DNA from: Methylobacter sp.
Lineage (GTDB): Bacteria; Pseudomonadota; Gammaproteobacteria; Methylococcales; Methylomonadaceae
Assembly: GCA_030684815.1 (NCBI GenBank)
Contig: JAUXXQ010000159.1
Location: 1-56,500, forward strand
Direction: 5' to 3'
Length of the DNA stretch: 56,500 bases
The notes under the pieces were generated by a model that did not search any database, was not told where the DNA came from, and saw nothing but the letters and a program-made list of their open reading frames with translations. The translations under genes and the position numbers were made by a program. Shown here in pieces: positions 17,735-25,884 of the stretch. Position 1 is the first letter of the stretch, and every line of letters begins with the position of its first letter.

Positions 17735-18901
17735 ATGTTAAAGAAAACGCTTATATCGGCGCTCTTGCTGTGCGCTTTATTAGTGCCGATACTGGCAAAC
17801 GCGGCCAAAAAAACCAACGAAGCCGAAGCCGATTACCTCACGCTGGCGGCCATTCTGGTTAAGGACGGCAACAATGAGCGTGCGTTAAAAACATTGCAAA
17901 ATATCGACCTGGAACAAAAAGACTTCGATTTTATGCGTTATCACACCGTGCTCGGCCTGGCGCAATTGGGTTTGCACGATTTGGCCGGGGCTAAAACCAA
18001 TTTCCATAAGGCGATTGAGTTGGGTCAAACCGAACCGGTCATTTTCGTCTATCTGGCGCAGGCGCATTACGGTCTGGAAGAATACGAAGACACCTTAAAG
18101 GCGATTAAGCTGTCCGGCGATAACATCAAAAGCTACCCCACATTGCTGGAGATGAAAGCCCAGTCGCATTGGCTGCTCAAACAACAGGAACCGGCCTGGC
18201 AAGCCTTGCATCAGGGTGACAAGCTGTTCCCCAACGATTTCCGTTTTATCAGGCGGCAAACCTTTTACGCCATCGAATTGGAACTGTACCGCCTGGGCGC
18301 CGAAATGGGCCGCGAGTACCTGCGCCGTTCACAGGCGAAACCTGAAGATTATGTCGCCATCGGCAATGCCTTGCGCCTGAGTCATCAATATGCAGACGCG
18401 GCGTCGATTTTGGAGGTCGCACGTTTGCATTACCCCGCCCATGCCACGATTGCCAAAGTGCTGGCGCATACCTATCTGGATCAAGGCATGGTCAATGCGG
18501 CGGCGGCCATTATGGAGCAGGCCGCTGTTTTCGATACGGCTTTTGTCAGCGAGGCGGCCGAGCTTTACCGGCGCGCTGGCCGTTTATACAAGGCGTTGGC
18601 GTTAAATGCACAGATACCGCAACAGGACGTTAAATTGAAACAGCGGCTGTCTATTTTGCTGGGCTTGCAGCAATACGAAAAAATTATCGGCATGGAAAAT
18701 GCGCTGAACCGCGCCCGGCTATTGAATGACGAAAATATCCGCTATGCGCTGGCTTATGCCGCTTTTTCGGTCGGCGATTTCAAAAAAACCCGGCTGCATC
18801 TTGAACCAATCAAAGAATCCGGTTTGTTCAAGCGTGCGGTCGAGCTGCGCCGCCTGATGCAGGAGTGCGAAGAAGAGCCGCTAAAATGCAGCGCGGTTTG
18901 A
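17735..18901 (+). CDS. periplasmic TPR protein of the TonB2 operon
   Basis: Start at ATG 17735, five bases after the tonB stop; 388 residues with a signal peptide (about 1-22, ISALLLCALLVPILANA). The rest is helical TPR-like repeats, for example 27-115 and 195-330. Vibrio and Shewanella tonB2 operons also end in a TPR-protein gene, so gene order supports a role in the same apparatus. The function is not established. Two in-frame Cys near the C-terminus (CEEEPLKC) could form a disulphide. Confidence 0.85.
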   Translation: MLKKTLISALLLCALLVPILANAAKKTNEAEADYLTLAAILVKDGNNERALKTLQNIDLEQKDFDFMRYHTVLGLAQLGLHDLAGAKTNFHKAIELGQTEPVIFVYLAQAHYGLEEYEDTLKAIKLSGDNIKSYPTLLEMKAQSHWLLKQQEPAWQALHQGDKLFPNDFRFIRRQTFYAIELELYRLGAEMGREYLRRSQAKPEDYVAIGNALRLSHQYADAASILEVARLHYPAHATIAKVLAHTYLDQGMVNAAAAIMEQAAVFDTAFVSEAAELYRRAGRLYKALALNAQIPQQDVKLKQRLSILLGLQQYEKIIGMENALNRARLLNDENIRYALAYAAFSVGDFKKTRLHLEPIKESGLFKRAVELRRLMQECEEEPLKCSAV

Positions 18902-19126
18902 TGATTGTATGCACCCTTTTTGTACTGAAAAAGGCAACCCGACAAAACTGACCGGCCTGCCCCTATCCAAAACAAATTGCAACGACCTGATATGTGTTTC
19001 AATCCACATTCGACCTCATCTGCCAAATGACGTGTCTTACGACAACCCATCGACAGAGTGAGGATCGTTGTCAACGTTAAACGAATCTCCCTGAAGGGAG
19101 AGGTCTCAAACCAACAAGGAAATTCC

Positions 19127-22100
19127 ATGAACCGCCGTTACCGATTGGCGTCACTGCTTGCTTCTTTTTGCGCGTCTTCGCTGGCTTATGCCGATGATAA
19201 CGCCAACGTGTCCGTGTATTTGTTTGAGAACGGCAAGCCCTTGCCGCAGATCGAATTAAACGCCGGAACCGGTTATCAGGCGGTTACCGATAACAACGGC
19301 CATGCCGTCATCAAGCTGCCCTCAGGCAAGCACCTGTTGCGCTTTAAACAAGCCCAACAGGAATTGGTCAGCCTGGAATTGCCGTTGATTGAAGGTGAGG
19401 ACGTCCAGGTTATCATCACCGCCTACGCCGATGGCCGTGAGCCTTCGGTCGACATAGAAACCTCCAATGAAGAGCAGACATTTGTCCAGGTTCCCAGCGC
19501 GGAAAAGCCCAAGCTTGACGGCAAGGGTTTTATCAGCGGCACCGTCATTTCCGCCGACAGCAAAAAACCGGTGGCGGGGGCGAAAATATTTATCAGCGGC
19601 GTTGCCAACGAACTGCGTAGCGGGCAGGACGGTTCATTCAGCATTGAAGTCCCCGCCGGTGACTACAGCCTTTCCATCATGCACCCCGATTTTAGCGCGC
19701 AAGTCAAAGACGGCATTAATGTGGCCAAAGACGATACGGTCACACAAACCTTCGCACTGACCCCGGCCGGTTTTGAATTGCCCGAGCATGTCGTGCTTGA
19801 GCCCCATGTCGCGGGCAGTTTGGCGTCGATTGTCGAAGAGCAGCGCACCACCTCGGCGGTCGCCAATATCCTGGGTGCCGAACAGATCAGCCGTTCCGGC
19901 GACAGCGATGCCGCCGGTGCGCTAAGGCGGACGACCGGCCTGACCCTGATTGGCGGCAAATTCATTTACGTGCGTGGCTTGGGCGAACGTTATTCCAGCA
20001 CCCTGTTAAACGGCGCCTCGATTCCGTCCCCCGACCCGACCCGCCGCGTGGTGCCGTTGGATTTGTTCCCGACCACGGTCATCGACAGCGTAATGATACA
20101 AAAATCCTATTCGGTTGACAGACCCGGCGAATTTGCCGGTGGCACCGTCGAATTGCGCACCAAAACCGTACCGGATGATTTTTTTACCCAATTGTCCTAT
20201 CAACTTGGCATTACCGAAGGCACCACCTTTGACGACGGTTTGCGTTACCAGGGCGGCGGCACCGATATGTTCGGCATCGACGACGGCACGCGAAAAATGC
20301 CGGGGTCTTTAGCGTCGGCGACAGCGGGCGGCGTCCAGCTCAGCCCTTTCGCGCCGACCAATCCGAAAGGCTTTACCACCGATCAGCTGCAAACCATGGG
20401 CAATGACTTGTCGAATGTTTGGGACATTAACAACAAGCCGATAGGCCCCGACAGCCGCGTCAGCTTCGGTATTGGCGACGCCTTTCATGCCGGTGATTTT
20501 ACTTTCGGTTACACCAATTCCCTGCGCTGGACTGACGGCTGGAATTCCCAAAACGAAATACAGCGTTTCTATGCGCCAACCACCGGCAATGAATTGGAAA
20601 TGACGGTCGACAACGACGTCAACTTCACCGAACGCGAGACCAACCTTAGCGGCTATCTCGGGCTTGAAGCGCGTTACGCCGACAACCACCGCTTTTACGG
20701 CAATTCGCTGGTGTTGCGGCAAACATTGGACGAGGCGCGCATTACCGAAGGCTGGTCGGAATCGGAAGATTTCGTGATCCGCCGCTCGCAGCTGCAATAC
20801 ATGGAAAACAGCCTGTTGGTCGGCCAAATCGGCGGCGAACATCGTTGGGATTCTTTGGCCAATTTGGAGACCAACTGGCTGTGGACGCGCTCGGCCGCAG
20901 GCCGGAAAGCGCCTTATGAGCGCTCGTACCGCTTCGATCAGATACCCGGAGGCGGCGGCGATTTTTATTTTACCCGCCGTGCCGACAGCAACCAGGTCAA
21001 CTTTTCCGAATTGGACGATAACGACCAAAGTTTCCGGCTGGATGTCAAACTGCCGCTGGATCTGCATCCCGACTACCAATTGACGCTACAAAGCGGCTTT
21101 ATCGACCAGTCGCGCACCCGGGAATCGGAAATACGCCGGTTCAGTTTTGGCGCGCAAGGCCCTGATTCCCGTCGGCCTGAGGTGTTGGGCCTGGGTTCGC
21201 TGGAACAGATTTTAAGCCCGAAATTCATCGGCGCCAACGGCTTCCAATTGCGCGAGACCACCCGTGCCACCGACAATTACGAGGCATCCCAGGATTTGTT
21301 TTCCTATTACGGGCAAGGCGACCTGAATCTGTTCGAAACCGTGCGCCTGACTGGCGGTTTAAGGCTAGAAGACAACAACCAGGTGGTGTCCACCTTTGAA
21401 ATGTTTAACCCCAATAACGCGCCGCAGGAATCGAAACTGATTAAAAAAGACCTGTTGCCTTCAGCCTCGGCAACCTGGCTGATCACCGACAAACAACAGC
21501 TGAGGGCCGGTTATTCCGAAACCATTTCACGGCCGGACTTTCGCGAATTGTCGCCCGCGCCGTTTTTGGACCCTGCCAGCGACCGCGAGACATTGGGCAA
21601 CCCCAATTTGGAGCAGGCGCAAATCACCAGTTACGACCTGCGCTGGGAATATTACTTTTCTTCCAATGAAAGCCTGACGCTCGGCTCTTTCTGGAAAGAC
21701 ATCGCCAACCCGATAGAGCTGATCTTGTTGCCCGGCCCCGGCGGCGTACTGACTTTGCAGAATGCCAAAACCGCCACCGTGTACGGTTTTGAGGCTGAAA
21801 TCATGAAGCATCTGGATTTTATCCATCCCGATCTGGAAAACTTTTATGTTTCCACCAACTACACCTGGACTAAATCGGAAATCGAGTTGAAGCCTGAAAA
21901 CATGGTGGCGCAAACCACCAATTTCCGTCCTTTACAAGGTCACTCGCCTTATGTGTTCAATGCCCAGATCGGCTACGACAACCCCGATAACGGTATTTTG
22001 GCCACACTGCTGTACAACACCTACGGCAAACGTATCGCCGAAGTCGGTTCCTTGGGCGCACCGGACAAATACGACCAGCCGGTGCATCAGGTTGATTTTG

Positions 22101-22252
22101 TTTACCGGCAGAAAGTCATGGATCATGTGTCGCTAACCTTCAATGCCCGCAATCTGTTGGATGACAGCGTCGATGTATTGCAGGGCGACAAAATAGCCCG
22201 CAGCTTCCGCCGGGGGCGTGAATTCAGGTTAGGGGTGATGGTGGATTTTTAA
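19127..22252 (+). CDS. TonB-dependent receptor with N-terminal carboxypeptidase-regulatory-like domains
   Basis: Outer-membrane active transporter of 1041 residues from ATG 19127, chosen because AAGGAA lies just upstream and a signal peptide (LASLLASFCASSLAYA) follows at once. Order: two beta-sandwich domains (about 25-105 and 135-215, the second with the CarboxypepD_reg pattern GTVISADSKKPVAGAKIFIS), plug (LRRTTGLTLIGGKFIYVRGL, then SVDRPGEFAGGTVELRTKTV), then a 22-strand barrel ending in Phe. Such receptors commonly follow TonB2 operons. It lies 225 bases after the TPR gene, in the same direction, and may be co-regulated. Substrate unknown; the Pho box suggests a phosphorus-containing or phosphate-linked substrate, as inference. 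Confidence 0.9.
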   Translation: MNRRYRLASLLASFCASSLAYADDNANVSVYLFENGKPLPQIELNAGTGYQAVTDNNGHAVIKLPSGKHLLRFKQAQQELVSLELPLIEGEDVQVIITAYADGREPSVDIETSNEEQTFVQVPSAEKPKLDGKGFISGTVISADSKKPVAGAKIFISGVANELRSGQDGSFSIEVPAGDYSLSIMHPDFSAQVKDGINVAKDDTVTQTFALTPAGFELPEHVVLEPHVAGSLASIVEEQRTTSAVANILGAEQISRSGDSDAAGALRRTTGLTLIGGKFIYVRGLGERYSSTLLNGASIPSPDPTRRVVPLDLFPTTVIDSVMIQKSYSVDRPGEFAGGTVELRTKTVPDDFFTQLSYQLGITEGTTFDDGLRYQGGGTDMFGIDDGTRKMPGSLASATAGGVQLSPFAPTNPKGFTTDQLQTMGNDLSNVWDINNKPIGPDSRVSFGIGDAFHAGDFTFGYTNSLRWTDGWNSQNEIQRFYAPTTGNELEMTVDNDVNFTERETNLSGYLGLEARYADNHRFYGNSLVLRQTLDEARITEGWSESEDFVIRRSQLQYMENSLLVGQIGGEHRWDSLANLETNWLWTRSAAGRKAPYERSYRFDQIPGGGGDFYFTRRADSNQVNFSELDDNDQSFRLDVKLPLDLHPDYQLTLQSGFIDQSRTRESEIRRFSFGAQGPDSRRPEVLGLGSLEQILSPKFIGANGFQLRETTRATDNYEASQDLFSYYGQGDLNLFETVRLTGGLRLEDNNQVVSTFEMFNPNNAPQESKLIKKDLLPSASATWLITDKQQLRAGYSETISRPDFRELSPAPFLDPASDRETLGNPNLEQAQITSYDLRWEYYFSSNESLTLGSFWKDIANPIELILLPGPGGVLTLQNAKTATVYGFEAEIMKHLDFIHPDLENFYVSTNYTWTKSEIELKPENMVAQTTNFRPLQGHSPYVFNAQIGYDNPDNGILATLLYNTYGKRIAEVGSLGAPDKYDQPVHQVDFVYRQKVMDHVSLTFNARNLLDDSVDVLQGDKIARSFRRGREFRLGVMVDF

Positions 22253-22661
22253 GTCGATTTCCGGGAAATAACATCCCTTGATGATAATGGCCTGTAAAAA
22301 ATAGAGTCCACGCTTAGCACAAAAGCCACGAACTTTTCGTGTTTTTTGCGTGCTAAGCCGTGGACAATTTTTGGTATGGCTTTTTTAGGAAATAGCCTAA
22401 TCAGAAAATAACCTAAATCCCTTCCTGCTTATCATCCTCATCTTCATCTCTCGCCATATCCGAAATCTCTTTTAACCGGGAAATAGCGATGCTGTCCTGT
22501 AACCCGGCATGTTGCTAGGTGAAATATTAATGTCATCATAAGGACATACTCACGTCATAACAGCCCTATATCCTCACATCAACAAAGGGGATATGCCCGA
22601 TGTATTGCCTCAAGTGCCTTCATGCGCTTAAGCGACCAGTCATCAAACGGGGAACCGCTCA
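22253..22661. other. 409-base gap with repeat A2
   Basis: The left 150 bases are family A copy A2. The remainder (22403-22661) carries the leader of the chemoreceptor gene, with GGGGAA before its ATG; no clear promoter hexamers or gene were found. Confidence 0.5.
22254..22402 (+). repeat. family A palindromic repeat, copy A2
   Basis: Starts at the receptor stop. Terminal blocks GATTTCCGGGAAATAAC and TTTTTTAGGAAATAGCCTA are inverted repeats of each other. The inner palindrome has arms GTCCACGCTTAGCAC and GTGCTAAGCCGTGGAC around ACGAAC/TTCGTG. Confidence 0.82.
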
Positions 22662-25556
22662 ATGAAAATTAATACGCAAGTAACCGATGTAGAACATGTT
22701 CTTACTGACAGTGACTCTATTGTTTCTAATACCGATCTCAAAGGCGTGATCACCTACGTTAATGATGCTTTTGTTCGCATTAGCGGCTATTCCAGAGAAG
22801 AGCTGATTGGCGCATCGCACAATGTGGTGCGCCATCCCGACATGCCGCCCGAAGCCTTTGCCGATTTGTGGCGATCAATGAAAGCCGGTCGTCCGTGGAC
22901 CGGCATCGTTAAAAATCGCTGCAAGAATGGCGATTACTACTGGGTGTTAGCTAATGCCACGCCACTTTATGAAAACGATAAGCTGGTGGGTTATATGTCT
23001 GTGCGCAGTAAGCCTGAAAGTGAGCAAGTTGAGGCGGCAGATGCGGCTTACCAGCTATTTCGGGAAGGGCGAGCCGGTAATCTGAAAATTAAGGATGGCA
23101 AAGTGGTTAAAGCCAGTCTGTTAGGATTCTTATTATTAAAAGATTTCAGTATTAAGTCCCGTCTGACCGCTATTATCGGTCTGCTATCGGTGTTGTTATT
23201 ACTTATCGGGGGCATAGGATTGCTTGGCATGAGCAAGGCCAAAGAAGGTTTGCGCACGGTGTATGAAGAGCGTACTTTGCCTATCAGCCAAATTGCCTCG
23301 ATGCAAAAATTGTTTCTGTCTACTCGGTTGGCTATTGCTGCCAGCCTTGATAACCCCGCACCTGAAAAGCTTCTGAGCCATACCACTGAAGTCGAGCAAA
23401 ATATCGAGAAAATTACCCGGCTTTGGGATGACTATAGTGCCACGCAATTAACCAGTGTAGAAAAAGTGCTGGCGAATCAGTTTGACGAGAACAGAACTGC
23501 ATTTGTGGCGAAAGGCTTAAGGCCTATCATTGTGGCATTGCGGGACAATGACATAACACAGGCCAGGCTTGTGGCCGATAAAATCAATAAGCTTTATCCG
23601 CCTCTCGAAGACAGTATCCAGCAGTTGATGCAGTTGCAGCTTGATGTCGCCAAACAGGCGTTTGGGACAACACAGTCCGATTATAAAACGATGCGCACGT
23701 TTTCCATTGGCCTGATTGCGGCAGGCATTGCGCTGGTTTTATGGTTGGGGGGAACTCTGATTCGCGTCATTATTGGCCCGCTGGAAGCGTCCATCGCTCA
23801 TTTCGGTCAAATTGCCCAGGGCAATTACAAGAGAGTCATTGATATAGAACGCCATAATGAAGTCGGTAAGGTTATGGAAGCCATTAAAGTCATGCAGACC
23901 AAAATTGGTTTTGATGTCGCCGAAAACCAGCGTATTACCGATGAAAGCCTACGCGTCAAGATTGCACTGGATAACGTCAGTACCGGTGTCATGATTGCCG
24001 ACAACGATGGCAAGATTATTTATCTCAATAGTTCGGTCAGCGCTATGCTGAGCAAGGCCGAAGCAGATATTCGCAAAGAATTGCCGCATTTTTCAGCCGC
24101 CAATTTGGTCGGCAGTAAGATTGAGGATTTTCATAAAAATCCCGCGCATCAGACGCAACTACTGAGCTCTTTAACCGGCACTTATACAGCCCGAATGGAA
24201 GTGGGTGGTCGTACCCTAGTGGTAACGGCCAGTCCGGTCATCAATGAAAATGGACAGCGTTTGGGTTCGGTCGCTGAATGGCAGGATTGCACCGCTGAAG
24301 TTGCCGTGGAAAAAGAGGTCTCCACAATTGTAGCTGCCGCCATTATGGGCAACTTTACCAAACGTTTCGATTTACGCGGCAAAACGGGCTTCTTGCGTGA
24401 GTTGGGCGAAAGCCTAAATCAGTTGTTGCACACCAACGAAACCAGTCTCAATGAAGTGGTGCGGGTATTGGATGCTTTATCCTGTGGCGATTTGACCGAA
24501 ACTATTAGTGATGACTATCAAGGTACTTTTGGGCAACTTAAAGATAGCTCCAATACCACGGTCGAAAAGCTCAAGCACATCGTTCATCAAATCAAGGACG
24601 CCACCGACTGCATTAACACCGGCGCTAGAGAAATCGCTGCCGGCAATAATGATTTGTCGTATCGCACCGAAGAGCAAGCCGCCAGCCTGGAACAAACTGC
24701 CGCCAGTATGCAAGAGTTGACCTCTACCGTGCAACATAATACCGAAAATGCCAAACAGGCCAACCAGTTAGCAATAAGTGCTTCTGAAATAGCCGGTCAA
24801 GGCGGACTGATAGTGGAACAGGTTGTTAATACGATGAAAAACATAAAAGCGTCTTCACAAAAAATCGAGGCGATTGTCCTGGTCATAGACGACATTGCCT
24901 TTCAAACCAATGTACTCGCCTTCAACGCCTCTATACAAGCCGCCCACGCCGGTATAAACGGACAAGGCTTTGCGGTCGTGGCCAGCGAAGTTCGTAAACT
25001 TGCGCAAAAAGCCGCCGAATCTGCCGAGGAAATCAAAAGCTTGATTGAAGACTCGGTAGAACAAATTGACGATGGGAGCCAATTGGTTACACAGACCGGC
25101 AAGACCATGAAAGACATTCTCGCTGCTATCCAGGGTGTTACCGGCATGATGTCGGAAATAACAGCCGCCTCAGTTGAACAAAATGCCGGTATCCAGCAGG
25201 TCAATCAAGCCGTCAGCCAAATGGACGATATGACCCAACAAAATGCTGCCTTGGTTGAACAAGCGGCCGCTGCTGCCGAATCGCTGGAAGAGCAGGCGAA
25301 AAATCTAGCCATTACGGTAAACAGCTTCAAAACCGATAACGAACCCACTAGCCGCAACAGGCTTTTTGCCCTGGAAGACGTTGATGCGCGGTCACCGAAA
25401 TTTCATTCGCCACATCACCATCATCGGGAACATAAACAACCTCTCATTTGGGATACCAGAAGAATAAATAATCATGCTCATCACAGTCATGAACACGCAG
25501 TGAAGGACAAGCCGCAATTGTTGGCTGTCGCTAACGGCGATTGGGAGGAGTTTTAA
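22662..25556 (+). CDS. Aer-like PAS chemoreceptor with degenerate signalling tip
   Basis: 964-residue methyl-accepting chemotaxis-type protein. PAS1 (about 20-115) keeps the FAD-site residues of E. coli Aer at the same numbers: Asn34, Arg57, His58, Asp60, Trp79. It therefore probably senses redox or oxygen. Then come a membrane helix (169-189), a periplasmic four-helix domain, a second helix (346-366), HAMP, PAS2 (about 430-545) and the signalling domain (645-890). The hairpin tip (744-770) reads FQTNVLAFNASIQAAHAGIN where receptors almost always have NAAVEAARAGEQ, so the invariant Glu and Arg are changed. The tail is His-rich (917-948) and ends in DWEEF, like the CheR-docking pentapeptide. 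It ends against the convergent hybrid kinase. Confidence 0.9.
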   Translation: MKINTQVTDVEHVLTDSDSIVSNTDLKGVITYVNDAFVRISGYSREELIGASHNVVRHPDMPPEAFADLWRSMKAGRPWTGIVKNRCKNGDYYWVLANATPLYENDKLVGYMSVRSKPESEQVEAADAAYQLFREGRAGNLKIKDGKVVKASLLGFLLLKDFSIKSRLTAIIGLLSVLLLLIGGIGLLGMSKAKEGLRTVYEERTLPISQIASMQKLFLSTRLAIAASLDNPAPEKLLSHTTEVEQNIEKITRLWDDYSATQLTSVEKVLANQFDENRTAFVAKGLRPIIVALRDNDITQARLVADKINKLYPPLEDSIQQLMQLQLDVAKQAFGTTQSDYKTMRTFSIGLIAAGIALVLWLGGTLIRVIIGPLEASIAHFGQIAQGNYKRVIDIERHNEVGKVMEAIKVMQTKIGFDVAENQRITDESLRVKIALDNVSTGVMIADNDGKIIYLNSSVSAMLSKAEADIRKELPHFSAANLVGSKIEDFHKNPAHQTQLLSSLTGTYTARMEVGGRTLVVTASPVINENGQRLGSVAEWQDCTAEVAVEKEVSTIVAAAIMGNFTKRFDLRGKTGFLRELGESLNQLLHTNETSLNEVVRVLDALSCGDLTETISDDYQGTFGQLKDSSNTTVEKLKHIVHQIKDATDCINTGAREIAAGNNDLSYRTEEQAASLEQTAASMQELTSTVQHNTENAKQANQLAISASEIAGQGGLIVEQVVNTMKNIKASSQKIEAIVLVIDDIAFQTNVLAFNASIQAAHAGINGQGFAVVASEVRKLAQKAAESAEEIKSLIEDSVEQIDDGSQLVTQTGKTMKDILAAIQGVTGMMSEITAASVEQNAGIQQVNQAVSQMDDMTQQNAALVEQAAAAAESLEEQAKNLAITVNSFKTDNEPTSRNRLFALEDVDARSPKFHSPHHHHREHKQPLIWDTRRINNHAHHSHEHAVKDKPQLLAVANGDWEEF

Positions 25557-25615
25557 GGATAGAAGCACTGAAACGGCTCAGTGTCCCCATTTTTGATGGA
25601 TAATTTCAATACCGG

Positions 25616-25795
25616 ATATACTCCGAACGGTCGACTTTTCGGTTTTACATTTGCCGAAAATGTTGTAAAAAGAGCGGAAGATTAACTTCCGAAGCTGGCC
25701 GGGGTTTGTAACCCCGGCCGAAACGTTTGAAGATCGTGACAATTTATATACTTTGAACGGTTAAGTTTTCGGCTTAATGTTAGGCGAAAAAACTG
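25616..25795 (+). repeat. imperfect direct repeat pair, about 45-50 bases
   Basis: Units begin at 25616 and 25746, 130 bases apart. Over the first 45 aligned bases, 34 agree; both contain ATATACT, GAACGGT, TTTTCGG and CGAAAA in the same order. The GC hairpin lies between them. Confidence 0.55.
25697..25719. terminator. GC-rich hairpin between convergent genes
   Basis: Perfect 10-base arms GGCCGGGGTT and AACCCCGGCC around TGT. No U-tract, so it may act as a bidirectional pause or mRNA 3' end stabiliser rather than a classic terminator. Confidence 0.5.
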
Positions 25796-25804
25796 CCGAA
25801 CTGC

Positions 25805-25837
25805 AGACCTTCGGGGTTTTAAACACTTGGAAGGTCT
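25805..25837. repeat. family C hairpin repeat, copy C3 (diverged)
   Basis: AGACCTTCGGGGTTTT paired with ACTTGGAAGGTCT; outer eight bases of each arm pair perfectly, the inner part carries mismatches. Confidence 0.65.
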
Positions 25838-25884
25838 AAGTAACTTCCCATTAAGGGACATTATTTCCCGGAACCCCCTCTGTT

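Larger units (their letters stand above)
25557..25884. other. 328-base gap between convergent genes with repeats and hairpins
   Basis: Holds a strong GC hairpin (25697-25719), a small one (CGGAAG/CTTCCG near 25676-25692), an imperfect direct repeat (25616-25665 and 25746-25795) and family C copy C3. No gene seen. Confidence 0.6.

Noticed and set aside
22560-22661. Sigma-28 flagellar promoter for the Aer-like receptor
   Set aside because: A GCCCGAT resembles part of the -10, but no TAAA-type -35 lies at the right distance.
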